The notes under the pieces are model-generated. The model made no database searches. It was not told the origin of the DNA and worked only from the letters and a program-made list of their open reading frames with translations. Below, one piece after another: positions 16,979-28,400 of a DNA stretch of 64,000 nucleotides. Within the stretch, counting starts at the first letter, position 1, and each line of letters opens with the position of its first letter. The DNA is from Tianweitania aestuarii (GTDB taxonomy: Bacteria; Pseudomonadota; Alphaproteobacteria; Rhizobiales; Rhizobiaceae): contig NZ_JAFMNX010000001.1 in assembly GCF_018457165.1 (NCBI RefSeq), positions 372,001-436,000 of the forward strand, written 5' to 3'. The translations under genes and the position numbers were made by a program.

Positions 16979-18070
16979 ATGATGCATAAAACCCTCTGGC
17001 TTGCGGCTGCCGCTGTCCTTTTCACTGTGCCGGCCGGCGCCCAGGAGCGGGTTGTCAACGTTTACAACTGGTCGGACTATATCGATTCCTCGATCATCGA
17101 TGAGTTCACCAAGGAAACGGGCATCAAGGTCGTTTACGACGTCTATGACTCCAACGAGATCCTGGAAACCAAGCTGCTGGCGGGCGGCAGCGGTTATGAT
17201 GTGGTGGTGCCGACGGCCAGCCCGTTCCTGGCGCGCCAGATCCAGTCCGGCGTTTACCAGAAGCTCGACAAGTCGAAGCTGCCCAACCTCAAGAACATGT
17301 GGGACGTGGTGGAACAGCGCGTGGCCGCGTTTGATCCCGGCAACGAATATTCCGTCAGCTATATGTGGGGCACGACCGGCATCGGCTACAATGTCGAGAA
17401 GATCAAGGAAGCGCTCGGCACGGACACGATCGACAGCTGGGATGTGGTGTTCAAGCCGGAAACCATCGCCAAGCTGGCAGACTGCGGCGTGTATTTCATG
17501 GATTCGCCGACCGACGTTCTGCCGACGGTTCTGAACTATCTCGGTCTGGCGCCCGACAGCACCAACAGCGGAGACATCGCCAAGGCGCAGGAGCTGATGC
17601 TGTCGATCCGTCCGTCGATCCGCAAGTTCCATTCCTCGGAATACATCAACGCGCTGGCCAATGGCGACATCTGCCTGGCCGTGGGCTTTTCCGGCGATCT
17701 GTTCCAGGCCCGCGACCGTGCGGCCGAGGCCGGGCAGGGCGTCGAGATCAACTACGTCATCCCCAACGAAGGCGCGGAAATGTGGTTCGACCAGATGGCG
17801 ATCCCTGCCGACGCCAGGCATGTCGACGAAGCGCATGAGTTCATCAACTACATGATGAAGCCGGAAGTGGCTGCAAAGGCGTCGAACTACGTGTTCTACG
17901 CCAATGGCAACAAGGCTTCGCAGCCGCTGCTCGACAAGGAAATCCTGGATGATCCCGCGATCTATCCGGATGAAGCCATGCTTGAGAAGCTGTTCACGGT
18001 GCAGCCCTATGATCCGCGCGCGCAGCGTCTCGTAACGCGCGCCTGGACGGCGATCGTTACGGGTCAATAA
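16979..18070 (+). CDS. potF: Polyamine ABC transporter substrate-binding protein
   Basis: The periplasmic binding protein of a PotFGHI-type importer. From ATG 16979 (GGAG eight bases upstream) it has 363 residues with a signal peptide of about 22 residues (KTLWLAAAAVLFTVPAGAQ) and then the mature start RVVNVYNWSDYIDSSIIDEF, the NWSDYI motif of the PotD/PotF family that holds an aromatic and an aspartate of the polyamine site. SYMWGTTGIGYNVEKI near residue 120 and IPNEGAEMWFDQMAIP near 258 are also typical. The choice between PotF (putrescine) and SpuD/E-type (spermidine) specificity is not certain. It is the first gene of potFGHI, and is followed by a 120-base gap with two stable hairpins. 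Confidence 0.93.
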   Translation: MMHKTLWLAAAAVLFTVPAGAQERVVNVYNWSDYIDSSIIDEFTKETGIKVVYDVYDSNEILETKLLAGGSGYDVVVPTASPFLARQIQSGVYQKLDKSKLPNLKNMWDVVEQRVAAFDPGNEYSVSYMWGTTGIGYNVEKIKEALGTDTIDSWDVVFKPETIAKLADCGVYFMDSPTDVLPTVLNYLGLAPDSTNSGDIAKAQELMLSIRPSIRKFHSSEYINALANGDICLAVGFSGDLFQARDRAAEAGQGVEINYVIPNEGAEMWFDQMAIPADARHVDEAHEFINYMMKPEVAAKASNYVFYANGNKASQPLLDKEILDDPAIYPDEAMLEKLFTVQPYDPRAQRLVTRAWTAIVTGQ

Positions 18071-18127
18071 GACCACGTTTCGGGCGCGGCCGCCTTTCTG
18101 GCTGCCGCCCCAGTGACAAGGGCAATT

Positions 18128-18175
18128 GGTTGAGGTCGCGGACTTCAACCTCGCTGTCCGGCACTCTCGTGCCGG
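18128..18175 (+). promoter_or_regulatory. Two consecutive hairpins between potF and potG
   Basis: The first stem pairs GGTTGAGGTC (18128-18137) with GACTTCAACC (18141-18150) across a GCG loop, with one G-U pair. The second pairs CCGGCAC (18158-18164) with GTGCCGG (18169-18175) across TCTC and ends two bases before the AGGTAGGA ribosome-binding site of potG. Hairpins in this position commonly protect the binding-protein part of the mRNA or limit read-through into the permease genes, giving more binding protein than transporter. Confidence 0.6.
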
Positions 18176-18190
18176 GAAGGTAGGACGTGC

Positions 18191-19339
18191 ATGGCCGTGA
18201 AGTCGCTGAACAGTATCCGCCGCAACTTTTCGCCGTGGAACGATCCGGCTGCAAAGCCTTACATCCAGTTCGAAAACGTCACCAAGCGGTTCGGCGACTT
18301 CACGGCCGTCAACAACCTGTCGCTGACGATCTACGAGCGCGAATTCTACGCGCTGCTGGGTGCCTCGGGCTGCGGCAAGTCCACGCTTTTGCGGATGCTG
18401 GCTGGCTTCGACGAGCCGACGTCCGGGCGCATCCTGCTGGATGGACAGGATCTGCGCGGCGTGCCGCCGCACAAGCGGCCGGTGAACATGATGTTCCAGT
18501 CCTATGCGCTGTTTCCGCATATGAGTGTGGAAAAGAACATCGCCTTCGGTTTGAAGCAGGACGGCATGGCATCGGCCGATATCGCCAAGCGCGTGGCGGA
18601 GATGCTGAAGCTGGTGAAGCTCGAGCCTTTCGCCGAGCGCAAGCCGCATCAGCTGTCCGGTGGTCAGCGCCAGCGTGTGGCTTTGGCGCGATCGGTTGCC
18701 AAACGACCGAAGGTTCTTCTTCTGGATGAGCCGCTTGGCGCGCTGGACAAGAAGCTGCGCGAAGAAACGCAGTTCGAACTGATGGACCTGCAGCAGGATC
18801 TCGGTTTGACCTTTGTCGTGGTGACGCACGACCAGGAAGAAGCCATGACCATGGCCGACCGCATCGCCATTCTGGACAAGGGCGAGGTCATGCAGGTGGC
18901 GACGCCGCCCGAAATCTATGAAGCGCCGGCTTCGCGGTTCGTGGCGGATTTCGTGGGCAGCGTGAACCTGTTCGAGGCTACCGTGACGCAGCGCGATGAG
19001 CGCATGGCGGAGCTGCAGGCGGGTCCCGATCTGCGCATTCAAACATCCAATCCGGGTGAAGCGCAGCACAGCGCGACCGTAAACTATGCGGTCAGGCCGG
19101 AGAAAATCCGTGTGTCGTCGCGCGCGCCTGAAGATACGAGCGTCAACGCGGCTGAAGGAGAGGTGTTCGACATCGCCTATCTCGGCGACGTGACGATGTA
19201 TAACGTGAAGCTCGACGATGGGCGGGTGGTAAAGGCGACGGTGATCAACAGCCAGCGCTTGGCGGACGATCCGCTGACCTGGGGTGACCGGGCCTGGATC
19301 TCGTTCAAGCCGGATGCCGGCATCGTGCTGACGCGCTGA
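18191..19339 (+). CDS. potG: Polyamine ABC transporter ATP-binding protein
   Basis: The 382-residue ATPase energises polyamine uptake. ATP-binding motifs are Walker A GASGCGKSTLLRML near residue 57, Q-loop MMFQSYALFPHMSV near 100, signature LSGGQRQRVALARS near 155, Walker B VLLLDEPLGALD near 177 and H-loop VVVTHDQEEAMTMADRI near 208. A C-terminal TOBE domain of about 110 residues follows (VRPEKIRVSSRAPED region), as in the PotG/PotA class. An AGGTAGGA site precedes the ATG. The downstream permease gene starts ten bases after its stop, so the two are cotranscribed. Confidence 0.95.
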   Translation: MAVKSLNSIRRNFSPWNDPAAKPYIQFENVTKRFGDFTAVNNLSLTIYEREFYALLGASGCGKSTLLRMLAGFDEPTSGRILLDGQDLRGVPPHKRPVNMMFQSYALFPHMSVEKNIAFGLKQDGMASADIAKRVAEMLKLVKLEPFAERKPHQLSGGQRQRVALARSVAKRPKVLLLDEPLGALDKKLREETQFELMDLQQDLGLTFVVVTHDQEEAMTMADRIAILDKGEVMQVATPPEIYEAPASRFVADFVGSVNLFEATVTQRDERMAELQAGPDLRIQTSNPGEAQHSATVNYAVRPEKIRVSSRAPEDTSVNAAEGEVFDIAYLGDVTMYNVKLDDGRVVKATVINSQRLADDPLTWGDRAWISFKPDAGIVLTR

Positions 19340-19349
19340 GGCCGGCACG

Positions 19350-20318
19350 ATGACCCAGACCTTCCCGCCCGGACCGGATCCCGCAATGCAGCCGCTTCCA
19401 AGAAAGGGTGCGGGCTTGCGGGGGATCATGCGTGGTTTGACGGCCAAGCTCGTGATCATCATCCCTTATGTCTGGCTGCTGATCCTTTTTCTTGTTCCGT
19501 TTCTGATCGTCGCCAAGATCTCGCTGTCGCAGATCGCCACTGCGATGCCGCCGTATCAGCCGGCTTTCGACGGGCTCGACGGTTTGTGGGCAAAGCTGAG
19601 CAGCTTCACCGTCGCCAACTATCTCTGGTTGACGGAAGACGCGCTTTACTTCAACGCCTACATATCCAGCCTCGTGATTGCCGGCGTTTCCACCGTTCTG
19701 ACGCTGCTGGTCGGCTATCCCATGGCCTATGGCATGGCACGGGCACCGGCCACGATCCGGCCGACCTTGCTGATGCTCGTTATTCTGCCGTTCTGGACGA
19801 GCTTCCTGATCCGCGTTTACGCCTGGATCGGCATCCTCAAGCCCGAAGGTCTCCTGAACCAGTTCCTGCTTTGGACCGGTGTCATCGACACGCCGCTGCT
19901 GATTCTCAACACCCATACGGCGATCTATATCGGCATCGTTTACTCCTACCTGCCCTTCATGGTGCTGCCGCTTTATGCGGCGCTGGAAAAGATGGACCAT
20001 TCCCTCGTGGAAGCCGCGCAGGATTTGGGCTGCACACCGACCGGCGCGTTCTGGAAGGTGACGTTCCCGCTGTCGCGGCCGGGCATCATCGCCGGCTGCA
20101 TGCTGGTGTTCATTCCCGCGGTCGGTGAGTTCGTGATCCCCGATCTGCTTGGCGGCTCGCAAACGCTGATGATTGGCCGCACGCTTTGGAACGAGTTCTT
20201 CGCCAACCGCGATTGGCCGGTTGCCTCGGCGGTCGCGGTGATCCTGCTTCTTTTGCTGGTGGTGCCGATCATGTTGTTCCAGCAGGCGCAGGCGAAAACG
20301 CAGGAGGAGGGTCGATGA
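19350..20318 (+). CDS. potH: Polyamine ABC transporter permease, PotB/PotH-type
   Basis: This 322-residue inner-membrane permease has six predicted helices, starting with LVIIIPYVWLLILFLVPFLIVAKISL. The EAA loop that contacts the ATPase is EAAQDLGCTPTGAFWKVTFPLSRPGI near residue 230. It starts ten bases after potG and overlaps the next permease by ATGA at 20315-20318. The first ~25 residues before the first helix are polar and cytoplasmic, as usual for the larger of the two permeases. Confidence 0.94.
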   Translation: MTQTFPPGPDPAMQPLPRKGAGLRGIMRGLTAKLVIIIPYVWLLILFLVPFLIVAKISLSQIATAMPPYQPAFDGLDGLWAKLSSFTVANYLWLTEDALYFNAYISSLVIAGVSTVLTLLVGYPMAYGMARAPATIRPTLLMLVILPFWTSFLIRVYAWIGILKPEGLLNQFLLWTGVIDTPLLILNTHTAIYIGIVYSYLPFMVLPLYAALEKMDHSLVEAAQDLGCTPTGAFWKVTFPLSRPGIIAGCMLVFIPAVGEFVIPDLLGGSQTLMIGRTLWNEFFANRDWPVASAVAVILLLLLVVPIMLFQQAQAKTQEEGR

Positions 20319-21136
20319 ACGGGGCTGGCTGGAGCCGTTTCAACATCGCCTCGATCACGGCAGGCTTCGCCTTCCTGTATCTGCCGATCGTGTTGCTGAT
20401 CATCTATTCCTTCAACGCGTCGCGGCTGGTGACGGTGTGGGCCGGGTTTTCCACGCAGTGGTATGTCGAGCTTTGGCACAACCAGGCGCTGCTCGATGCG
20501 GCCTGGGTTACGCTGCGCGTCGGCCTCGTTTCGGCATCGGCGGCGACTGTGCTCGGCACGATGGCAGCCTTGGCGCTCACCCGCTACACCCGCTTTCGCG
20601 GTAGGCTGCTGTTTTCGGGCATGGTGTTTGCGCCGCTGGTGATGCCGGAAGTGATTACCGGCCTGTCCCTGCTGCTCCTGTTCGTGGCGATCGGCATCGA
20701 TCGCGGCATTATGACGGTGACGCTGGCCCACATCACCTTTTCCATGTGCTTCGTGGCGGTGGTCGTGCAATCGCGTTTGCTGACCTTCGACCGCTCCCTG
20801 GAAGAAGCGGCGATGGATCTGGGTGCGACGCCGGTGAAGACCTTCTTTGCGATCACTCTGCCGGTGATCGCGCCGGCCATCGTTTCGGGCTGGATGCTGG
20901 CTTTTACGCTGTCGCTGGATGATCTGGTGATTGCAAGCTTCACCTCCGGCCCAGGCGCCACGACGCTGCCGATGAAGATCTACAGCCAGGTGCGGCTTGG
21001 CGTGACGCCGGAGATCAACGCGATCTGCACCATCCTGATCGCCATCGTGGCAACAGGCGTGTTGATCGCTTCCGTGGTGAACAAGCGCCGCGAGGTTCAG
21101 CGCCGGCGCGACGAACAAACGGCACAGCGCGGCTGA
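20315..21136 (+). CDS. potI: Polyamine ABC transporter permease, PotC/PotI-type
   Basis: From the ATG at 20315, which overlaps the potH stop as ATGA, the protein has 273 residues and six hydrophobic segments, the first being ASITAGFAFLYLPIVLLIIYSFNAS. The EAA loop is EEAAMDLGATPVKTFFAITLPVIAPAI near residue 165. It completes the potFGHI importer and is the last gene of the operon. A GC-rich 7-bp inverted repeat (CGCGCCG at 21143-21149, CGGCGCG at 21162-21168) follows but lacks a clear T-tract and runs into the convergent gene. Confidence 0.94.
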   Translation: MNGAGWSRFNIASITAGFAFLYLPIVLLIIYSFNASRLVTVWAGFSTQWYVELWHNQALLDAAWVTLRVGLVSASAATVLGTMAALALTRYTRFRGRLLFSGMVFAPLVMPEVITGLSLLLLFVAIGIDRGIMTVTLAHITFSMCFVAVVVQSRLLTFDRSLEEAAMDLGATPVKTFFAITLPVIAPAIVSGWMLAFTLSLDDLVIASFTSGPGATTLPMKIYSQVRLGVTPEINAICTILIAIVATGVLIASVVNKRREVQRRRDEQTAQRG

Positions 21137-21152
21137 CAGGAACGCGCCGGTT

Positions 21153-23015
21153 TTATTGCAGCGGCGCGCGCATCGTCATCGAAGAAATGAAGGGCGCGTT
21201 CCAGGATCCGCCGACAAAGAAGCTCGCAAGCGGCATCTGCTGCGGCTCGTCCTGCGGCGGCGGCTCCGACGTCGTTGAAGACAAGGGCGGAGAGGGCCGC
21301 ACGTCGCCGCTCAAGGCGAGGCCGCCGACATAGGGCACGAAGCCTTCGATCAGGATGCGGCGGTTGGTTGTGTCGACGGTGGCCTGGGTGATTTGTGCCA
21401 TGCCATCATCCATCGTGGCCTTGAGCTGAGCGCCTTCGATGGCAAGCGTGCCGCTCGACACATCCTGCAGGGCAAAGAAGCCGCTATTGTTCAGGCGCTG
21501 GAGAAACTGGTCGAGGTTGAAGCGACGCAGCGTGCCGCGCGCAAAGCCGGCCGAAAAGGTGCCGTCGGCTGTTTGAAGAACGCGCTCCCAGGTTTCGCCT
21601 GTGCCCTTGAGCGTCAAGGACAGCGTTCCGAGCGAAGCGGGCAGCAGAGCCTGCAGACCCAGCGCATCACCGGCCGCCGTGCCGTCGAAGCCGGACGCCA
21701 GAAGGCTGAGATCAACCACTTCCTTGCCCGGCTCACGCGACGCGCGGATGCCGGCTTGCAGGGTGCCGCCAAAGGCCGTGGAATCGGAAATGTCGAGCAC
21801 GGCCAAGCCAGGACGCACCTGCGCGGTGGCGGCGATCTCGCTCAGTGAAACAGGTCCGGCGCGCGCGGTGGAGGCCGACAGGCGCAGATCAAGCTTCATC
21901 CGGTTGATGGCCGCGGAAGGCTCAGTCCTGCCCGCTTCCATCTGCGGCAGGAGCGGCGAAAACACGCCGAGCATCGTTGGCAGATCAAGCACATCGAAGG
22001 CGAACGTGCCGGAGATGGCAGGGACCTCGTCTTCGAAGGACACATCGAAGCCGCCAATGCCCGTATTGCCTTCCAGAACAACCGACGCGCTCGAGAATTT
22101 CAGCCGTTCGGCCGAACCCGACAGCTGGCCGGAAAACTCCACCGCGCCCGGCGCCATGCCGGATGCCAGTTCGACCTGGAGCCAGTTCGCGGCACCGCTG
22201 GCCGATGGGGTGGAAAACTGCAGGATGCCGGTGATCAGCGCATCGGCGGACAGGCCGGCCGTACCGTCGAAGGACGCGTTCAAGGGTGGCGAGCGGAGTG
22301 ACGCGCGCAGAACGGTCGTGCCGCCGGCCAGATGAAGCAGCGGCTGACCGGAGGCGAGTTCCAGCGACACGGTTTCGCCGCGCCACAGTCCCTGCGCCCT
22401 CAAAGATCCGCCGCGATTGAGCGATGGCCAGTTGAGCGAGCCGTTGAGGCCCGACGCGATCTCGCGTTCGGCGCCGGCTTCCTGCGTAAGCACGCTTGCA
22501 TCCACGAAGTCGATCGTGCCGAGGTCGTTATCAGGCAGCTTGCTGAGATCGGGCGCGGTGGGATTGGCGTTGAGGGTCTGGCGCGCAGCTTCGATCGCGC
22601 GGGCAAGGCGGCCGCCGCGCGGGGTGGGCGGCAGATAGATGCCGGGCGCAACCGGCGCGACGCGCAGAACAGGCCGCACGAGGCGCAGCTGATCGAAGGT
22701 GATATCGCCGCGCAGGACATGCCAGGCCGACATTTCCATTTCGATGCGTTCGGCCTGCAGCACGGGCGCGCCATCCGCATCCCAGTCGGTGAAGCGAACA
22801 TCGTGCAGCACCGCGCGCAATGTGGGCCAAACCTCGATCTCGGGCCGCGATCCCGCTTCCACCCGCATGCCACTCCAGGCGCCGAGTTCCTGCGCGATGC
22901 GATCGCGCACCAGATGGTTGGAGGCGGCAAAAGGCAAAGCCAGCACCACTGCGCCCGCAATCACGGCGATGACGAGCACCGTCCAGAGCGTTTTGCGGAG
23001 CGTAGGTCTGGGCAT
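21153..23015 (-). CDS. AsmA family protein
   Basis: A 620-residue protein, started at ATG 23015 with AAGAGG upstream. An N-terminal membrane anchor (TLWTVLVIAVIAGAVVLALPF) is followed by VRDRIAQELGAWSGMRVEAG and by long repetitive beta-strand-like sequence typical of AsmA-type bridge proteins: ITFDQLRLVRPVLRV near residue 105, and the C-terminal LRRFNLDQFLQRLNNSGFFALQDVSSGTLAIEGAQLKATMDDGMAQI segment, which is the AsmA C-terminal domain. The family lies in the inner membrane with a large periplasmic part and is linked to phospholipid traffic to the outer membrane. It converges with potI and has no operon partners. Confidence is high for the family and low for the exact role. Confidence 0.75.
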   Translation of the reverse strand: MPRPTLRKTLWTVLVIAVIAGAVVLALPFAASNHLVRDRIAQELGAWSGMRVEAGSRPEIEVWPTLRAVLHDVRFTDWDADGAPVLQAERIEMEMSAWHVLRGDITFDQLRLVRPVLRVAPVAPGIYLPPTPRGGRLARAIEAARQTLNANPTAPDLSKLPDNDLGTIDFVDASVLTQEAGAEREIASGLNGSLNWPSLNRGGSLRAQGLWRGETVSLELASGQPLLHLAGGTTVLRASLRSPPLNASFDGTAGLSADALITGILQFSTPSASGAANWLQVELASGMAPGAVEFSGQLSGSAERLKFSSASVVLEGNTGIGGFDVSFEDEVPAISGTFAFDVLDLPTMLGVFSPLLPQMEAGRTEPSAAINRMKLDLRLSASTARAGPVSLSEIAATAQVRPGLAVLDISDSTAFGGTLQAGIRASREPGKEVVDLSLLASGFDGTAAGDALGLQALLPASLGTLSLTLKGTGETWERVLQTADGTFSAGFARGTLRRFNLDQFLQRLNNSGFFALQDVSSGTLAIEGAQLKATMDDGMAQITQATVDTTNRRILIEGFVPYVGGLALSGDVRPSPPLSSTTSEPPPQDEPQQMPLASFFVGGSWNAPFISSMTMRAPLQ

Positions 23016-23217
23016 TATGCCTCTTGGGAAACGGGATATGCCCAGAAGGTAGGCATGCTTATGATCGTGTTGCGGGTGTAAAGGAGATTGCGGGCTTTTC
23101 AAGCAGGCGCTGTGCAAAGTGTTGTTTACGAGGGCGCTGAACCGCTCGCATCACGCTTCTTGCCGCCATTGAAGAGGCTTGGCATAACAGCGCCGATCAA
23201 ATCCGGGAGCAAAGCAA

Positions 23218-25176
<1,959 letters not shown>

Positions 25177-25198
25177 GGGTTAACGCGCTCTGACACCG

Positions 25199-25272
25199 CT
25201 GTTTACCACGTCGCAAGAGGTGGTACCGATCCGTAAACAGAATGGAAAACCGGTAAGGTCTTGTTAAGACCT
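25199..25272 (+). repeat. Nested inverted repeats downstream of aacS
   Basis: CTGTTTAC (25199-25206) pairs with GTAAACAG (25233-25240), and inside it ACCAC (25205-25209) pairs with GTGGT (25220-25224). A separate perfect hairpin, AGGTCTT (25256-25262), loop GTT, AAGACCT (25266-25272), follows. None has a T-tract, so these are not simple terminators. They may belong to a 3' untranslated region or to the promoter region of a following small transcript. Confidence 0.6.
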
Positions 25273-25289
25273 GTGGGCGGATAGTGTGC

Positions 25290-25409
25290 GTGACTTGATG
25301 GAGCGATCCATTGCCCATGGCGGCTCGGAAATGAGCGGCTTCGGACATTTCAAGCCTCTCGTCGTGACAGCCTCATTCCAACTTACAAGCGCCTTCGGGC
25401 GCTTTTTCT
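25290..25409 (+). ncRNA. Candidate small RNA or structured 3' UTR ending in an intrinsic terminator
   Basis: Between aacS and the convergent kinase gene lies about 240 bp. Its last ~120 bp has no credible coding frame but ends in a perfect rho-independent terminator at 25387-25409. A transcript of this size would sit antisense to nothing and end exactly where expected for a bacterial small RNA. The 5' end is a guess. It could also simply be the long 3' end of the aacS message. Confidence 0.35.
25387..25409 (+). terminator. Rho-independent terminator on the plus strand
   Basis: A 7-bp stem AAGCGCC (25387-25393) and GGCGCTT (25398-25404) with a TTCG tetraloop is followed by TTTTTCTTT. The T-tract is on the plus strand only, so it ends plus-strand transcripts about 230 bases beyond aacS, not the minus-strand kinase message. 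Confidence 0.85.
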
Positions 25410-25416
25410 TTGCGGG

Positions 25417-28400
25417 TCAGTCGGCCAGCACGCGCGTGGACGGGAAGGTGACTTCCACCAAGGTGCCGTCGCCCGGCCGTGAATTGATCACGAAACTCGC
25501 GCGGTTGGCTTCCACCATCGCCTTGGTGAGCGGCAAACCGAGCCCGGTGCCATCGCCGCGCGCCCGCTTGAGGGCGTTCAGCTGCTTGAAGGGCTTGAGC
25601 GCCTGGTCGATCTCGGCCGACGACATGCCGACGCCTGTATCGCGGATGCGCAGGATGACCTCGCCGGAGGTCTCATACACGGTCGAGACGATCACCTGTC
25701 CGCCGGCCTGCGTGTAGCGCACCGCGTTGGACAGAAGGTTGAGCGCGATCTGGCGCACGCTGCGCAGATCGGCCACGACATCGGGCAGGCGCGACGCGAA
25801 GGAAGAGCGGATGATGACGCGCTCGCGATTGGCTTGCGGCTGCATGATCGCGACGGCTTCCGACAGAGCGTCGTTCAGCGACACGGCGACATAAGACAGT
25901 TCCTGCTCGCCCGCCTCGATCTTGGAGATATCGAGCAGGTCGTTGACGAGGTCGAGCACGTGATTGCCGGAGCGGTTGATGTCGCGCAGATAATCGCGAT
26001 AGCGCTCATTGCCGATGGCGCCGAAGCGCTCTTCCATCATCAGCTCGGAAAAGCCGATAATGGCGTTGAGCGGCGTACGGATCTCGTGACTGACGCGGGC
26101 GAGAAAGTCGCTTTTTTGCGACGACACCCGCTCAGCCTCGGCACGGGCATGGGTGAGTTCTTCTTCCGCGCGCTTCCATTGCGTTATTTCGCGCACCACG
26201 GCGCAAAAACCGCTGTCGCCGGGCAGGCGGCCGATGGTGATGAAAAGCGGAATGAAGCGGCCCTGCGCTTCACGCCCGATCACCTCGCGGCCATCGTTCA
26301 ACACACTGGCTACGCCATTATCCGTGAGGCCGGTAAGATAATCCTTCACCGCGCGCTGGCTTTCGATCGCAAACAGCGAGGTAAAGGGCGTGCCTTCCAC
26401 GCTGGCGGAATCAAAGCCGAACAGCGCTTCGGCCGGATGGCTGATGCTGCGGATCTGTGCCTGCCGGTCGATCAGGATAACGCCATCGGTCGCGGTATCG
26501 ACGATGGCGCGCATTTCCTCGAGCAGTGCGCGGGTGCGGGCGAGTTCCTCGACAACGCCGGGATCGGCCACCGGCGCCGGCTCGACGGCGCGCGCCGGAT
26601 GGGCGAAAGGCAGATGCGTGACATTGCTCGGCCGTTCCGGTTCGTCGGCCGGCTGTTCGGCTTCAAGCGGTGCTGGCTGCGCAACGATCTCGACGCGCCG
26701 CAAGGTCAGCATCAACGATTTGCCGCCGCCCCAGGGCACGGATTGCAGATGTGCCTGCACGGGGATTTCTTCGCCACCTTGCGTGCGCAGAACCTGGCAG
26801 CGACAGCCATCCTCGCCATCGGCCGCATCCACGAACAGCGCTTCCAGGCCGCCGGCTTGCGCAATGGCGTCCAGGTTAGCGTAGCCGGTCAGCGCGAAGA
26901 ATTCGCGGTTGGCGAAATCCAGCCGGTCACCGGCATGGATGATCAACGGGATCGGCAGCGCTTCCACCAGCTCGATCTCGGCGGCACCCGGCGAAGGCTG
27001 CGACTCATCCTCGACCACGCTGACGGGGCTGATGTTTGAAGGCTCGGGCTCCTCGTGGACAGCGGCATCATCAGCCGCAGGCGTCTCGGAAAGGGCCGGC
27101 TCCGCCTCGACATCCAGCTCGACCGGCGCATCGGCAGCCAGGGGCTCGATCCCGACAAAGGTCTCGTCGACGATTTCGGAGGCTTCGGCGACGACTGGCC
27201 AATCATCTGCATCCGCAACAGGCGCGATATCCTCTGCCTCGGCCGTCTCGGCTTCCTCAACCGGGCTGACCGCCTGCTCGGCTTCCTCGCGAGCCTGCTC
27301 GAGACGGGACGCAACGGCATCTTCCGCCACGACCGTCTCGCTTTCCTCTGAAGAGGACGGTGTCAGGTGTTCCAGATACGGCACGAGCGGTGCGACCAAA
27401 GTCGATCGACGGCGGCTGCCGCCTTCGATGGCGGAGCGGGCAATCAGGTCCTCGTCATCGGTGGGATCATAGGTGGACGTGGCAGGCTCTGGCTCAAGTT
27501 CGGGCGCACTGACAATCGGCTCGTCGGGCTGGGCATGCTCCGCCTGATCCGGAGCCTCAGCGGCATCGTCTGCGACGTCGGGCATGACCGGCTCTTCGGC
27601 AACGATGGCAGCCGATTGCTGATCGCCGGTTTCCAGTGTTGCATCAGGTGCGCTCGCAGCGCTCTTATTGGCATCGGTCAGCGCTTCGGGTTGCTCCGGC
27701 TGCTTGTCCGGTGTTGCCTCGACAGGCGCTTCCGCAGCCTTGAGGCGCGTTCCAATTTCGCGAAAGGCGATGCGTTCGCTGTTGCTCAGCGCGGTACGCT
27801 CGGCCGAAGCCTGGCGATGTGCCGACAGCTGCACGATCTTTTCGTCGGAAACCGGAGCTTCGGTAATAGCTGTCGGCCGATCATCTTCGGCAAGCGGCGA
27901 GGGGAGGTCGGACGCAGGAGCCGGCACTTCGCTTGTCGCGGGTCGGTCGATGTCCGGTTCGGAAGCCGAGATCGCTTCACCTGTCGGCTCGGCTGGGGCA
28001 ACCGCATCGGCAAGACGCGCCACGCCAAAGCCGCGGAACCCGTCGAACCGGCGCTCACGGTCATAGATCGGCAGCGCGGCAAGATCGACCGGCACCCGCA
28101 ACGAACGGTCTGCCAGCGGCCACAATACGGAACGCCCGGACCACGTATCGCGCCGCTCCAGAAGACCGGTGATTTCGCCATCCGCATCGAAGCCAAGATC
28201 CGTAGCCACGTCGCGGAACGATCGGTTCATCACCGCCTCCGCATCGATGCCGAGCGCCTTCAGGAAGGGCTCGGATAATGCCGCGAAGCGCCCCTCGGCA
28301 TCCGTGCGCCAGACGAAGCGAACGGGCGCTGCCGCAACTTGCGTTGCCTGGGCAACCGGCGCGGCTTGCTGCCCCTCGGGCACGATCTCTGCGGGTAACG

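Noticed and set aside
16656-16982. A 108-residue open frame upstream of potF
   Set aside because: It lacks family features and a ribosome-binding site, and it overlaps the potF start region.
16955-19462. An 835-residue minus-strand open frame opposite potF and potG
   Set aside because: The plus-strand genes carry complete family motifs; the reverse frame is His/Arg-rich without domains, a typical shadow frame.
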